Under the pieces are notes generated by a model. That model was not told the DNA's origin. It searched no databases and saw only the letters and a program-made list of their open reading frames with translations. Positions 27,624 to 39,020 of a DNA stretch of 64,000 nucleotides are shown in pieces. Numbering within the stretch: position 1 is the stretch's first letter; every line of letters starts with the position of its first letter. Both the position numbers and the translations under genes were made by a program. The DNA comes from Oegoconia quadripuncta (Eukaryota > Arthropoda > Insecta > Lepidoptera > Autostichidae), in NCBI GenBank assembly GCA_949316235.1, contig OX438751.1, positions 8,084,413 to 8,148,412 on the forward strand, written 5' to 3'.

Positions 27624-28713
27624 CTGGATAAAAAATATCGAAATCGAAATACATTTTTGTGCACAAAAATTAAAAATATAAATTTTACAAAAACGTTACA
27701 ATAAAATGAGAAGCCATATAGTCATAGCAGGCCACACGACGCTATCGAAAAATTAATTTGACACAAGAGGTGTCACTCTTTACAGCATTAACAATGAGAT
27801 ATCTTATAGCTTTTCGAGAAAGATACTCAAAGCGTGTAAGTACCTACATACAGGTTTTATAAGGATGGTGCACTAGAACTTAGAACTTATTAAGAAAGCA
27901 TATTATAAAATATCAGATTATTAAGATGATAAACATTCAGCCCGTTCGCATTTCATATTAATTAATAATGAAATATTATAATATAAAATAATAATTAATA
28001 TAAAAACCTTTTTTTTAAAGAGCAACCTCTCGAGTTTCTTGCTTGTTTTTCTCAATCCAATATTGCCTTTTGAACAAGCAGTAGCTTTAAAAATGTTAAA
28101 TCTGACTATTTTAAGTGTACCCTGTGTAGGTACACAGGGTACACTTTATTTTGTAGGTACAAAATAAAGCATTTTTGATTTGATTTGATTTGACTGTAAA
28201 ACAATTCCAGTAAAAATTATACACAGCAAAAGTCGCAACTATTTTATGTAGTTAATAATATAAAGAAATATATAAATAAATAAATATTTCGGACACTTCC
28301 ACCAATCATCTAGTCCCAAACTAAGCAAAGCTTGTGGTATGGATACTAGATAACGGATAAACATATATAAATATTTATAAAACATCCATGACTCGGGAAT
28401 AAATGTTCGTATTCATCACACAAACATTTACTCCTCGCGGGATTCGAACCCGCAACCGTTGGTTTCGCTGACAGGGTCACTATCCAATACACCAACCGGT
28501 CGTCTAATGATAATAATGACTCAGTAATGCACTGTAGATCTGATTATACTGTAAGGCCATCGTGCGGCCGCGTATTAAGGTGTTAGAACAATAAAATGGG
28601 TATTATTTAATTCGTAAGTTCACAATACTTACAACACTGTCAACTCCAACGGCAGCAATGGGTTCGTATGGCAGAGAAGGCGCAGCCGCTGCGACTCCAA
28701 GAACGCAAACAAT
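27189..28713 (-). CDS. RR-2 cuticular protein (CPR family), first exon not located
   Basis: Exon 2 (28713-28633) and exon 3 (27623-27189) join in phase 0. Exon 2 encodes [12 protein letters not shown], the hydrophobic core of a secretion signal. Exon 3 encodes the Rebers-Riddiford chitin-binding domain of the RR-2 type: [54 protein letters not shown] linker rich in Ala, Pro, Ile and Val follows, then a Gly/Tyr tail with [16 protein letters not shown] repeats. Family knowledge: RR-2 proteins are secreted by epidermis and bind chitin, mostly in harder cuticle. The gene should start with a tiny exon coding Met and a few residues, right of 28718; insect CPR genes commonly have this split. It ends tail-to-tail with ATP13A1. 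Confidence 0.92.
27890..28197 (+). repeat. Non-LTR element 3' end (Jockey-like?) with GATTT tail
   Basis: Ends AAATAAAGCATTTTTGATTT with a TTGAT repeat at about 28168-28195. An inverted copy of the same sequence lies at 55500-55790, sharing GAGCAACCTCTCGAGTTTCTTGC-type words and TACACAGGGTACA. Class is inferred from the tail only. Confidence 0.55.
28113..28146. repeat. 34-bp palindrome
   Basis: Arms of 16 bases (AAGTGTACCCTGTGTA and complement) with a GG centre, within the LINE-like 3' end. Confidence 0.8.
28281..28504 (-). repeat. tRNA-headed SINE, family 1b
   Basis: Minus copy with head GACGACCGGTTGGTGTATTGG and B box GGTTCGAATCCCGC. The body keeps the family 1 words CATCCATGACTCGGG and CGTATTCATCACACAAACAT but ends with TTTGGGACTAGATGATTGG, GTGTCCGAAATATTT instead of the GATGGCGCTG end, so it is a distinct subfamily. 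Confidence 0.8.
28633..28713 (-). CDS. Cuticular protein exon 2 (signal peptide core)
   Basis: 27 codons between acceptor TTGGCAG and GTT|GTAAGT on the minus strand, phase 0 at both ends: [20 protein letters not shown], with a probable signal cleavage after the Ala run. Confidence 0.88.
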
Positions 28714-28833
28714 CTGCCAATCAATAAAAATATCACGAATTCGGATACACCATACATTATAAATCAGTTGCGCCAGCATCGTTGTCTTAAAAGTTGAAAT
28801 CTATCTCCTCAGACACGTAAAAGTTATTCTCGA

Positions 28834-29860
28834 GTGGCATCACGATCCATCTCGCGAGAATTTGACGATATCAAAGCCAGCAGGCTGGGTTTTGGTCAGA
28901 ATAGACCACATGGAATGCAGCGTATCATACAGAAGACTGAAGAGTATAATCAGCTTTTGTATCTTGCATTTGTGAACTATGATAAGGTCTTTTACTCCAT
29001 CAAAATCTCGGTTGTTATGGAAACCCTGCTGCGATGCCACTTGTGTTGTTCATCGAAGTATTGAGATATCTGTATAACGCCGTAACAATAACCCGTTCAG
29101 GTACAAAATCAGCAAACAAGATCCATCCAATTGCGTAGAGGTGAGAGGTGTTATACCTAACTTATAACGCCGGAACATTTGGATGATGTTTTTAAGATGC
29201 CGTACTGGAAAGATCGAGGAACAACATCAATGGCACATTACACGCCTGGTTTTGTCATGACGGCGGATTGTTGCAGGAGATGCAACCAATGTTGTAGTCT
29301 TTTTTTTATGCACTTCACCTCAATCAAATCTGATGTTAAGTGAAGATGAGGCCGAAGGTGGAAGCATACTGGCCCGGAAAGCCCAACTTATTCGGAGGAC
29401 TGGCTATCTTATCTTTGGCAACCGGAACACAACAATTCTATTAACATTGCTGTTTTGGCGGCGCAGACTTAGATAAGATAGTGGTCTAGCCAGGTCAGTC
29501 AGTTAATGCCGCCTTCTGGCGTGTCTGCCTAAAGAAGAACTTAGGTAAGACTAAGGTCATGTAGATCTAGGGCCGGTAATAGTCGTTAACAAGACTTCGA
29601 AGTCATTTAGGAATATGTCTGTTTCTTGCAGAGCTTGTAGTTAGGTAGAAACATTTTCAAAAGAGAGCTCAATAGGAGGATTAGCTGGGCTGGGCTGCAT
29701 TTCGAAACATGATTATATCTATTCCTGGCCGATACCGCAAAGCCTGAAAAAGCAAGTCATCATATAGTGCATCCGATAATGACCTACGGAGCCGAAACAG
29801 GAACACTGACGGTGCGGTTGACAACGTCAATGATAAAATTATTAAAGGCTAAGATCGATT
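28834..29860 (+). pseudogene. Decayed RTE-like LINE reverse transcriptase
   Basis: Pieces in several frames in the right order: QRIIQKTEEYNQLLYLAFVNYDKVFYSI (RT domain with the catalytic Asp position replaced in a degraded context), YLYNAVTITR near 29070, a degraded stretch to 29300, then after a SINE: KTKVM near 29545, REINRRIRLGWAAFRKH near 29665 and HPIMTYGAETGTLT near 29770-29815. These are familiar from insect endonuclease-reverse transcriptase elements. It is heavily mutated and interrupted by a family 2 SINE. Confidence 0.8.
29300..29500 (-). repeat. SINE family 2, headless, inside dead LINE
   Basis: T-run then ATGCAC, GATGTTAAGTGAAGATGAGG, ACCGGAACACAACAATTC and TAGCCAGG; the tRNA-like head is missing at the right. 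Confidence 0.8.
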
Positions 29861-30456
29861 TTGGCAACATCCAAGCTACATACGAAATATTCACTTCTTA
29901 CCGCAATGTGGCCGAACATGTTGGCTGCTGGGGTTCGTGGACACGTTATCAACCGAGTTTTAAGGAGTATGTGGTGGTAAGCACTCACGTCGCGCTGTTT
30001 TATACACGCCAAGTCTCCTTGTTAGTTAATCCTTCGTTCCTTCAGTTTTTTCACGCTATTTGAGTATTCAATAATGCACCGTTTTCGCAATCATCGTTCG
30101 CAGTCGCCAGTAATTACTTAATTGATGCGTAGTCATATGCTTTAATAATTTCATCAGAAACCTGTTTTGATGCTGAAAATTTGGAAGTTTTAGAAAATAT
30201 GTTGATTTATTCTTAAAGACGACTTTGCCGGCTCTAGGTCTTGATGTTAGTTCTATTAAAAATACTTTAAAAAAAAACGAGACGAAAAGTACTCCATCGT
30301 ATTTATCACATATTATACAAAGACACCGTAATATAAAGCCCATCTTCTGGCCCCATCTTCAAACCCTCATCATCATGTGTAATGGAAAGTGCTCATGGCG
30401 ACAACAAACTAACCCAAAGTTTTTGAAGAATGATTTTATGGCACTTGGATATTTCT
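29861..30456. other. Intergenic with weak repeat
   Basis: 30320-30430 is similar to 41735-41850 (AAACCCTCATCATCATGTGTAATGG-type word then GGAAAGTGCT), an old dispersed repeat. No gene. Confidence 0.4.
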
Positions 30457-30788
30457 CTTTTTTTTTATGCACAACGGGTGGGTACTTGACCTCAATCATA
30501 CCTGATGTTAAGTGAAGACGAGGTCGAAGGTGGAAGCGTACTGACCCGGAAACCCCAACACATTTGGAGGACTGGCTATCTTTTCTCTGACAGCCGGAAC
30601 ACAACAATGCTATTAACATTGCTGCTTGGCGGCAGATTTAGATAAGATGGTGGTAGCTAGCCAGGCGGATATTTAAAATGCCCTACCACCAACCAAACCG
30701 AGTATTTAAACATGTACCCCGCTGGGGATCGAACCCGCGACCTCCGAATCGTAAACTCCATGTTGTTTACATTGAGCCACGGAGGCGG
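30457..30788 (-). repeat. SINE family 2, full length
   Basis: Complete minus copy from the A-tail complement at left to GAGCCACGGAGGCGG at right; a good reference for the family. Confidence 0.9.
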
Positions 30789-31825
30789 TTTTTATAGGAC
30801 TATATTTATATAATAATCTCTTTTTTGACATAGGTACTAAATTATTACAAGCTCCCACGAAGTCTCTGACGACGATAATGGTAGGTATCTAATATTTACT
30901 TACCAATGTTGTGTACTACTAACTACAAAATACCTTCGAATCCCTTTTCTGCGATAGCATAATCAAGCGTGGATAATTAGGATACCAAACTTTGAATGGA
31001 TCTATAAACAGCATTGGAATATTTATTACTAACACTCAAGTGGATCCTTCTCTCGGTGAGAGGAAGCTGTGCTCCATCAGAGGAGACGTGTAAGGCTGTT
31101 GATGATGAACTCTAATAAAATGGTGTACGCAATGAACTGGATACGTCCATGAATTTTCTGGAAAGAAACGGTAAAGCTTGTAATTCAGAAAATTTAATTG
31201 TTGAGAAATGGACTTTTTTCACTTAGAATTCATAATGATTCGATCATGACTTCATGCATGCCGTCCCTTGCATCAGCAAAATTAAAACTGTTCTAACTGT
31301 TCCATTATTTATGTGTGATTGCATGCACTAACATGTTTTACATATACAAAATTTACATTTAGTGTTACCTACTCATATGAAAATCGCTGGGCTCATTGTG
31401 GACGCAACCTGATGCAAAAGTGCCGTGATTGAGTGACTGTGTAAGTACCTACTAATATTTATGGATAATTAATTGATTATCAAGTGACATTGTATGTTAG
31501 AGAAGAGCTGATGATGGAGTCATATCAAGGGGAAACTGATAATGCACTTAGGCCATAGATACAGCCACATACAAAGATTTTCTCAAAATAACTCTTGATT
31601 ATAATATTTTTTAAATAGAATACTGAAGTGTCCCTACCCATAAATAATGTTTTGCTCTATTTTCATCTAGGTATACTTGAGGTACCTACATAGGTACAAA
31701 CGATAAAGTAGACGAATCTGAAATTCAGGCCCACCTACAACACAACTTTGTCACCTTATGTCCTGTATTGTGCCTTTTTTAACCGACTTCAAAAAAGGAG
31801 GAGGTTCTGTATTCGGGGCGTATTT
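30789..31825. other. Intergenic, no recognised gene
   Basis: AT-rich. Near 31780-31810 the word ACCGACTTCAAAAAAGGAGG, a frequent lepidopteran repeat end, abuts the next SINE. Confidence 0.45.
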
Positions 31826-32126
31826 TTTAGCACAACGAGTTATAGCTTGACATCATGTGCAGATGAGGCTGAAGGTGGAACCGCGCTCACCTGGACCCGA
31901 TAACGTATTTGGAGTTGTCTATGTTATCCCAAACCGCTGTATGAAAACAATGTCATCAACATTTGGCGGTAGATAGACGGTGGTAGCAAGCTAGGCCGTC
32001 ATAAAGAAGAGAAAGAAGCCCTAGCACCAACAAAACCGAGTACGAAACATGTCCCTGGCAGGAAATCGAACCCGTGACCTTTGTTTGTAAAACTTTTATT
32101 TTTTTTATATTGAGTCACGGAGGATG
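31826..32126 (-). repeat. SINE family 2, old degenerate copy
   Basis: Recognisable from AGATGAGGCTGAAGGTGGAA, CGAACCCGTGACCT and GAGTCACGGAGG, with many changes. Confidence 0.7.
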
Positions 32127-33270
32127 AAAACTCGAATTCCGAAAAAAACGGAAATTAAGGTAGAAACTTGAATTTTTGATTCAAAGTAGTACCGCCAGTC
32201 ATATGCGCAATTAACTCCCGCCGTTACTTGCTTTAACTACGTGCACTTAGTCATGCTGATGTTCAAGTTACACCATGGAGTAAATAATTCTAGGTAGCAG
32301 TATTTTCATAGCCTATCAAAATAATAGTCTAGATGGCAATAACAATAGCCATGACAAACACGTCAACTGTCGCATAAACTATAGTGAGTTGGCTCTGTCT
32401 AATTCATATCTACTATGGAGAGGGACAATACTTACTCGGCGTTTTAATACGTAATCGAATCAGGAATCTACTCACAAAATAGACGACCTGATAACGGTCA
32501 TGGGAAGTCGTTGATGCAGCCACTTCCAACCTTCAATTCTATGGGGGAGGCCTATGTTAAATGGTTGACGTCCTGTGGCTGATATGATGATGAATCCATA
32601 GTAATATTATAAATGGGAAAGTAACTCTGTCTATAAGTTTGTTACCATTTTACGACTAAACTTTTGAACTGAAGTATTGAAATTTGGCAACCTAGAGAGA
32701 TAGTTTGAATTTATTATGTAAAGCTTTCGTCACATTATTGCTGGGGATTGAACATAGTGCTTTTAACACATGCAACACTAGCGCCCTCTGTCGTAGAACT
32801 AAGGAACTTTCCAGGCAGACTATCTTACTGTCATCGGTGACACTAAAAGGCAATAGCTTAATTGGCATGTACCTAGCCCTTCAGTAAAAAAGGTGGTGAA
32901 TATTAAACAGCGTGGACAGACATACATACATACGAGAATTTTATTATCCGTAGCCACATCCACACTATTATACTGGATGAGGTTTTTACCAGGTAAGTGA
33001 AATAGAAGGTATTGGCATAGGTAGTTTTTTTTCAAAACTATCATCGAATAAAGCGTTGTGTCATTTGACGGTCGCGTTTGTAGCCTATTCAACATAATTA
33101 CTTACATCACTAAATTAAATAAATATGTGTTCCTAATAAATTTCGCATGATAGGAACCTTACAAATCCCGCTAGTCGCATTTCAATCTCGTGCGTTTTTG
33201 AAAAGAAATAATTAAACACTTATGCCAATAACTTCTATTTCACTTATCTAATGCCCTATTTTTTTCCTTA
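32127..33270. other. Intergenic with remnants of dispersed repeats
   Basis: 32490-32600 resembles a non-LTR tail (GGGGGAGGCCTATGTT...GGCTGATATGATGATGA). 32600-32710 begins AATATTATAAATGGGAAAG, the start of the ATAAATGCGAAAG repeat. No coding support. Confidence 0.5.
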
Positions 33271-33475
33271 CTCACCGTTATAAATGCAAAAGTAACACAG
33301 TCTGTCTGTTTGTTACCTTTTCACGACTAAACCTCCCAGCCAATCGTATTGAATTTATCGGCAGAGAGGTAGCCTGAGACCTGGAAAAGGATATAGGCTA
33401 TTTTCACCCTGAAAAAAATCTGCGACAAAGTAATGCGACAATCCAGGTGGGCGAAACCGCGGGCGGATAAATAAA
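33271..33475. repeat. Lepidopteran ATAAATGCGAAAG-type repeat
   Basis: Starts TTATAAATGCAAAAG, passes through TTTGTTACCTTTTCACGACTAAA and ends GCGAAACCGCGGGCGG. Other copies: 38965-39420, 39505-39720, 50185-50415. Element class is not settled. Confidence 0.65.
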
Positions 33476-34041
33476 TGAATAAAAATCTTGAATAAAGCGG
33501 TTATCCACCCATTTGTGCTGATTGACCCAGATAATTAATTTCACTTATTCATCATTAACTAAAGATGGCGTCTGTGTAATTTCCAGTGGCGCAGTTGCAA
33601 CTAATTCGGTCCCACTCGACCGCCTCATTACCCCTTTTCAGAAACACTCTTTCCACTCAGACTTACACAAATTCACATTTGCAATCAGAGACCGGAGAAA
33701 AGTTCCTCTCACCCACTCCCGTCCTCTCACCCCTCCCCATGCCGCCTTTAATTAACAGAAAGTGGTTCATTAGAGCTTATTCATTAAAGCAAGGAGTAAT
33801 TAGCGAACTCTAATGAATGCTGTAATAATGTAAGAGCGGCCGCGTCGGACTGCGGCCCGACTTCTAGATTAATCTAGAAACTGGGAATAATTTAGTAATG
33901 GTGTTAAATTTATTATGCCGCTGATTGCGAGCATTAGCCAGCTTAAAGGATATACTTACATGTTTAATTCAGTGTAAAAGGCTCCTATAAAATTACTGAT
34001 TAGGTATTTAAATGACAATAAACCGTGGACTTGATGAGGAT
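33476..34041. other. Intergenic, nothing recognised
   Basis: Contains pyrimidine-rich CCTCTCACCC stretches near 33705-33740; the short frames there show no family motif. Confidence 0.4.
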
Positions 34042-34114
34042 CGATTGGTGTAGTGGATAGTGACCCTGTTTGCGAAACCAATGATTGCTGGTTCGAATCC
34101 CGCGAGGGGTAAAT
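34042..34114 (+). repeat. SINE family 1b, head only
   Basis: GATTGGTGTAGTGGATAGTG and B box GGTTCGAATCCCGCG, then stops; the body is missing. Confidence 0.75.
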
Positions 34115-34319
34115 GATAGTAATACATAATATTTAGTACCTAATAATGTCTGGAACACACCGGTTAACTGGCCTCAAATTAGTACTATGCCCTCTACTAA
34201 GTATTAAACGATTTATACAGGTAGTTTAAGTACGTTGTCTAAATTTATTCGTCTGGGAATCGAACCGTTTTACATGGTAATCAAGGTACAAAACTTGTGG
34301 CGCAGAAGCATTAAATAAA

Positions 34320-34580
34320 TAAATATCCTTGGACATACACACAATGCCATCTAGTTACACACTAAGCGATTAGGCTTGTGTTATGGAAACCAGATGGTTG
34401 ATATACTACACAAATACATTTTTTTTTGTAAATAAATACTTATTATGAATGGAAACATCCATAACTCGGGTACCTACACGTGTCCGTATTCATCAAACAA
34501 ACTATGCCCCTAGCGGGAATCGAACCCGCGACCTTATGGTATAGTGGTCAGAGTTTCTAGCTACTACACCGAACAGGGCA
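34320..34580 (-). repeat. SINE family 1
   Basis: Minus copy with full body and head (ATCGAACCCGCGACC), moderately diverged. Confidence 0.85.
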
Positions 34581-34978
34581 CCAATCGTGCTATTTTACAA
34601 CGGTTTTCCCGTTCGAACGGAAAGTATTTGGTTTTGGTTTAGCTTTAGTTTAGCTAATGTAAAAAAATGGTATCGTGCTTTTTTCTGTGAACGATTATGT
34701 CGTTGACGTTACTAAAGTAAAACCAAACCCAAAATGTTTAGAGCTAACTACGAGTATTAAAAGAACTAGGTTAATTATCGTTCAAGTGATTAGCGCGATA
34801 CGAAATGTGCTTAACGTAACGTTTTTGGTTATGGTTTAGCTTTGGTAATACCGTTGAAACTTAACGTGATCGGCCCCCAGGTTGCCTAACATTCGCGACT
34901 AGTTATCAACTAGTAATGAGATCAGTCTTTGAATGGATGACCACTAGTGACATTTTCATTCATTTTCAGCGCGTAGAA
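34581..34978. other. Intergenic, nothing recognised
   Basis: Several GGTTTTGGTTTAGCTTT-like words recur (34630, 34825), perhaps from a MITE related to the one at 4479; too diverged to call. Confidence 0.3.
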
Positions 34979-35296
34979 ATTTTTTTTATGCACGACGGGT
35001 TCGTACTTGACCTCAAACAAACCTGATGTTAAGTGAAGATGACGTCGAAGGTGGAAGCGTACTGACCCGGAAACCCCAACACATGCGGGGGACTGATTAT
35101 CTTGTCTCTGACAACCGGAACACAACAATGCTATTAACATTGCTGCTAGGCGACAGATTTATGTAAGGTGGTGGTAGCTAGCCAGGCGGACATTTAAAAT
35201 GCCCTACCACCAACCAAAACGAGTATAACATGTACCCCGCTGGGGATCGAACCCGCGACTTCCGAATTGTAAACCCAATGTTGTTTACATTGACCC
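34979..35296 (-). repeat. SINE family 2
   Basis: Minus copy, nearly full length, from TTTTTTTATGCACGACGGG to the head GGGGATCGAACCCGCGAC. Confidence 0.85.
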
Positions 35297-35399
35297 AGGT
35301 TTGGAGAGAGAACTGATGGCCGAGAGGCATAAAAATTCTAGAGTGGAGGCAAGTGCAGCGTGGGACACGGTGGACCAATGACGATAAAGGTCGCAGGAA

Positions 35400-35505
35400 G
35401 TCGCTGGAATGCAGACCGCTTCCAAATAGTCGCTCTGGAAATCTATAGTGGACGCTTATACTCAGCAGTGACTGTGGACGTCCTGTGATATAATGATGAT
35501 GACAA
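35400..35505 (+). repeat. Non-LTR tail fragment
   Basis: CTCTGGAAATCTATAGTGG...CTCAGCAGTG...GATATAATGATGATGA, the same tail type as at 6270-6350. Confidence 0.5.
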
Positions 35506-35560
35506 TTTTTGGGAACAGGCGTTTACTCATATTTTCACATGATATTTAAATGCTGATTGC

Positions 35561-35651
35561 TATACCAAAAGGTGGCGGGTTCGAATCCCGATAGGGGCAT
35601 ATGTTTGTATGATAAATACAGACCCGTGTACCCGAATTATGGATGTTTTCA
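35561..35651 (+). repeat. SINE family 1, left part, cut by MITE
   Basis: TATACCAAAAGGTGGCGGGT, B box, and the start of the body up to GGATGTTTTCATA. The start of the head is missing. It resumes at 36067. Confidence 0.8.
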
Positions 35652-36064
35652 TATATCTATGAAATTGGAGTTATTTTTCTTCGTTAATCATATGTACCAA
35701 TTCCTGCGATTTTCGAAGCTATATCTGAATTTGTTTTTATTTGGAAAATGGAATATTATTTCAAGGTTTCACATTAAATATTTTTTAATTTCTGGGCTAA
35801 ATCACATAATAATAAAAAATTGAATAGAGCTCTTTTCATGTGCTTCCCATAATCATTTCTTAGTTTCGCTGAACTTTTATAAAGCGGTTACTTTTAAAAA
35901 TTAACGCTGCCTATACTTAACTTAATGTTATCCGATAATACACACAAAGTTTAGCTAAATTTGGATTTGCCGTTCCCAAAAAAAAATCAAAAATGTTTGT
36001 ATGGAGACAACAGTCTTAATGAAATTCTTCATACAAAACGCCAATTTCATAGGTAAGGACCTAA
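35652..36064. mobile_element. mariner-like MITE, copy 1
   Basis: About 410 bp, non-coding. The right end reads CCAATTTCATAGGTAAGGAC then CTAA before TA; the left end keeps CTATGAAATTGGAG but has lost the outermost bases. Matches copies at 37578-37988 and 54084-54469. Confidence 0.8.
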
Positions 36065-36066
36065 TA

Positions 36067-36175
36067 TATGTTTACAAAAAAAAATATATTATTTGTGTAG
36101 TATATCAACCACCTAGTAATACATAAGACAAGCCTAGTGATCAGTGTGGAATTAGATGGCGCTGTGTGTGTTTTC
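36067..36175 (+). repeat. SINE family 1, right part, cut by MITE
   Basis: TTTACAAAAAAAAATATATT, ATCAACCACCTAGTAATAC and TTAGATGGCGCTGTGTGTG, the 3' half of the same SINE. Confidence 0.8.
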
Positions 36176-37020
36176 TTAAGTATGAAGTTATAAAAGCGTA
36201 TAGTCAACAATAGTACAAAATAGTCTACACAGATAATACTCGTACCTATACGCCGATCGAGTAGACGAGTAAGTAAATTAAACAATTTGAATAACACATG
36301 GCCCAAATTCGCGTTACCTTCACCAGCGTTTGTGAGAATATAATTTACATAAAGAAAATAGAGTCCGCAGTCGCAGGATCCACCTTCATTAGTATTCCTC
36401 AAAATAGGATCGTTACGCTGTTAGTAGAGAATTTTCTTTATGTCGGAGCACCTCGGCATGTTACCCATGGCTGGCTGGACGGACTACGTACACGCATAAT
36501 GATGTATGCTAACATCGCTAAAGTGTATCATAATAATAAGCTCTGGCTGAAAGAAAACAGTGTACAGAGATCAGAAAAGGTTTGATGCAAAATCAAATAC
36601 TTGTCATAGTTTCATTTATTATTTATTGTAACTGCAAGGAATTTTTGTTTGTTAAACTGTTTCCAATAACTTACTTTTCTGAATTAATTTTAGGTACATA
36701 AGTCACGATCTTTATCCCAAACGGGGTGGTCAGAGATATCCCAAACATTACCGTTTCAGTGTTCCAAACAGTGAAATATACTGAAATGCACATATGTGAC
36801 AGGGAGTGAGTCCATCGCTGTTAAAATGCAAATCCAAAGAGTGTTTTTGATGGAAAGTCCCATAGTCGCCTTTTACGGCACCAACTGGAAGAAACAGGTT
36901 GGTTCTATTCGTTTTCCGTGCCGTAACCATACAGAACTGAATTAATTTTACTTGTCAAAAATGTTTAAATTCAGAGAGCATCCCACAGGTCAAGTCAATA
37001 CTAAGAACTAACCTTGTATT
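36176..37020. other. Intergenic with one old repeat
   Basis: 36690-36930 shares ATCCCAAACGGGGTGG..., GCACATATGTGACAGGG and a following block with 42960-43200. A 95-codon frame at 36298-36585 shows no motif and is not called. Confidence 0.4.
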
Positions 37021-37185
37021 ATGGATACCAGATAGTTGATATATTGATATATTACACAAATACTTTGTTACATATTATAAATGAAAATATCAATAACTAG
37101 GGTATACATATATGTCCATGTTCATCATAGAAACATACATATTATTATAACAGTCCGGGCTTCTAACCACTTCACCAAACGGTCG
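37021..37185 (-). repeat. SINE family 1, old degenerate copy
   Basis: Words ATGGATACCAGATAGTTGAT and AACCACTTCACCAAACGGTCG mark it; the B box is largely gone. Confidence 0.65.
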
Positions 37186-37575
37186 TCATAGGTTCAAAAT
37201 ATCTAGCAGAAAATTATAGGTATATCAAAAACTACAAAATACACTTATTTGAAAATGCAAGTAAGGTATAGAATAGGTAATTTCACGTCATCGTCATTCT
37301 ATTCCACTATGTAAAAGTCTATTTAATGACAGCCTTTTACCTACCAAGAAAACGCTTAATAAATAAATCTACTATTATGTACTTAAAATATTCGTTTATT
37401 AGAACTTGCTTCCCTCCCTACAGTGCATATAATATGTAGCAGTGGCGTGCACATCGGTTTGTCACAGGGTAGGCAGAACTATTGTTCTCATTCTAAATGT
37501 GTTAAATGAGAAATAAACAACTACAAAATAGTAATAATTATACCAATTTTCGCAATTATTTAGAATTTCTGTTTA
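37186..37575. other. Intergenic, nothing recognised
   Basis: AT-rich sequence, no gene support. Confidence 0.4.
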
Positions 37576-37577
37576 TA

Positions 37578-37988
37578 TTGGGTCTTTACCTATGAAATTG
37601 GAGTTTTTTTTCTTCGTTAATCATATGTGCCAATTCCTGCGATTTTCAAAGCTACATCCAAATTTGTTTTTTATTTGGAAAATGGAATATTATTTCAAGG
37701 TTCCACATGAACTATTTTTTAATATCTGGGCTAAATCACATAATAAAAAAAAATTGCACAGAGCTCTTTTCATGTGCTTCCCATAATCATTTCTTAGATT
37801 CGCTAAAACTTTTATAAAGCGGTTACTTTTAAAAATTAACGCTTGACTTAATGTTATCCGATAATACATAAAAGTTTAGCTAAATTTGGATTTGCCGTTC
37901 CCAAAAAAAAATCAAAAATGTTTGTATGGAGAAAAAGTCTTAATGAAATTCTTCATACAAAACGCCAATTTCATAGGTAAGGACCTAA
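37578..37988. mobile_element. mariner-like MITE, copy 2
   Basis: 411 bp between TA dinucleotides (37576-37577 and 37989-37990). The terminal inverted repeats are TTGGGTCTTTACCTATGAAA at left and TTAGGTCCTTACCTATGAAA (minus strand) at right, continuing into TTGG. The TA target and TIR type fit mariner. No transposase frame remains. Confidence 0.88.
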
Positions 37989-37990
37989 TA

Positions 37991-38964
37991 TATGAATCAG
38001 CTGTCTTGATAATGCATTTCGAGGAAAGCTTACAGCCATTGCGAATATCTAAACTAAGTATTGAATTTTGATACATTGATAGATAGATAGATCAACGTAA
38101 TTTGTTTCTCCAGCCACACACATATATTTAAATAATAATTATAAGTAGTTAATACAAACAATGATAGTACATTCTGATAACTTGTTCATCTTGTGATACT
38201 TGTAGGACAATTTGCTAGGGTAGGCAGTACCTTTCTGCCTGTATGAAGGGCACACCACTGATGTAGGTACATAATGGATTGAACATATGAAATCGCCTAT
38301 ATTTTTAAGAAAACGCAAAATTACAAAATAAATGATAAAACTTATTGTATGGAGTGTACAAAGAGACCGTATGACCCTTAGTGAGTAACACAGGATGCTC
38401 ATGTAACCTCCGAAACCCAACTATAATTTCCGACATGGACATTCTAGATATGATTTGATTTTAAACTAATGAGCTGTATGTTACAATGGATAACGAATTC
38501 ACTACCCTTACTCAGTTAAGCATTCATTTTCAGTATTTCATATTGCCGTTCTCCAGGCTATTTGTCTAGAAACCCTATACCTATTAGTCGGCTGGTTTCA
38601 GCCATTACTAACGTGAATATTTCAGGGAAGCCTGCAGGCGACGCTATTGATTAGTCACCGGCGTATAGCAGCCATCATTCATTCATCGCTGTGTCCACGC
38701 GTCAGTCACGTCAGGAATCCGCTATTTTCGCCATTCGACGTTCTAATGCTTTTCACCGTTTTCACCGAGGGTCGCGAACGGTACATATTTGATGGTGCGT
38801 CCACCGGAAACGAAGTAGCGTGGCGTAATTGCTGCTACTGGAGGGTTAAATTTCAATTTTTCAGTTTAGGAATATTTAACGACTTGCAATAACTAGGTAT
38901 AGACTCTCTGGCGTTATAATGGATGGGGGTACACATTATTTGTCGACCTTATCCAATCCAATTA
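37991..38964. other. Intergenic, no recognised gene
   Basis: A 93-codon minus frame (38139-38420) and an 81-codon plus frame (38647-38892) show no family features. A short TAGATAGATAGA run lies near 38079. Confidence 0.4.
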
Positions 38965-39020
38965 ATATTGTAAATGCGATAGTTTATGTATGTATGTATG
39001 TGTGTATGTATGTATGTTTA
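38965..39020 (+). repeat. ATAAATGCGAAAG repeat, left part, cut by SINE
   Basis: AATATTGTAAATGCGATAG then a TATG/TGTA microsatellite, ending TGTTTA. Continues at 39301. Confidence 0.75.

Larger units (their letters stand above)
27624..28632 (-). other. Cuticular gene intron 2 with repeats
   Basis: A LINE-like 3' end (about 27890-28197) and a SINE (28281-28504) fill most of it. Confidence 0.6.

Noticed and set aside
33522..33813. Two overlapping plus frames
   Set aside because: Pyrimidine-rich low-complexity sequence gives overlapping open frames without any protein feature.
36298..36585. 95-codon plus frame as a gene
   Set aside because: No domain, no splice context and adjacent to an interrupted SINE; its length is within chance.
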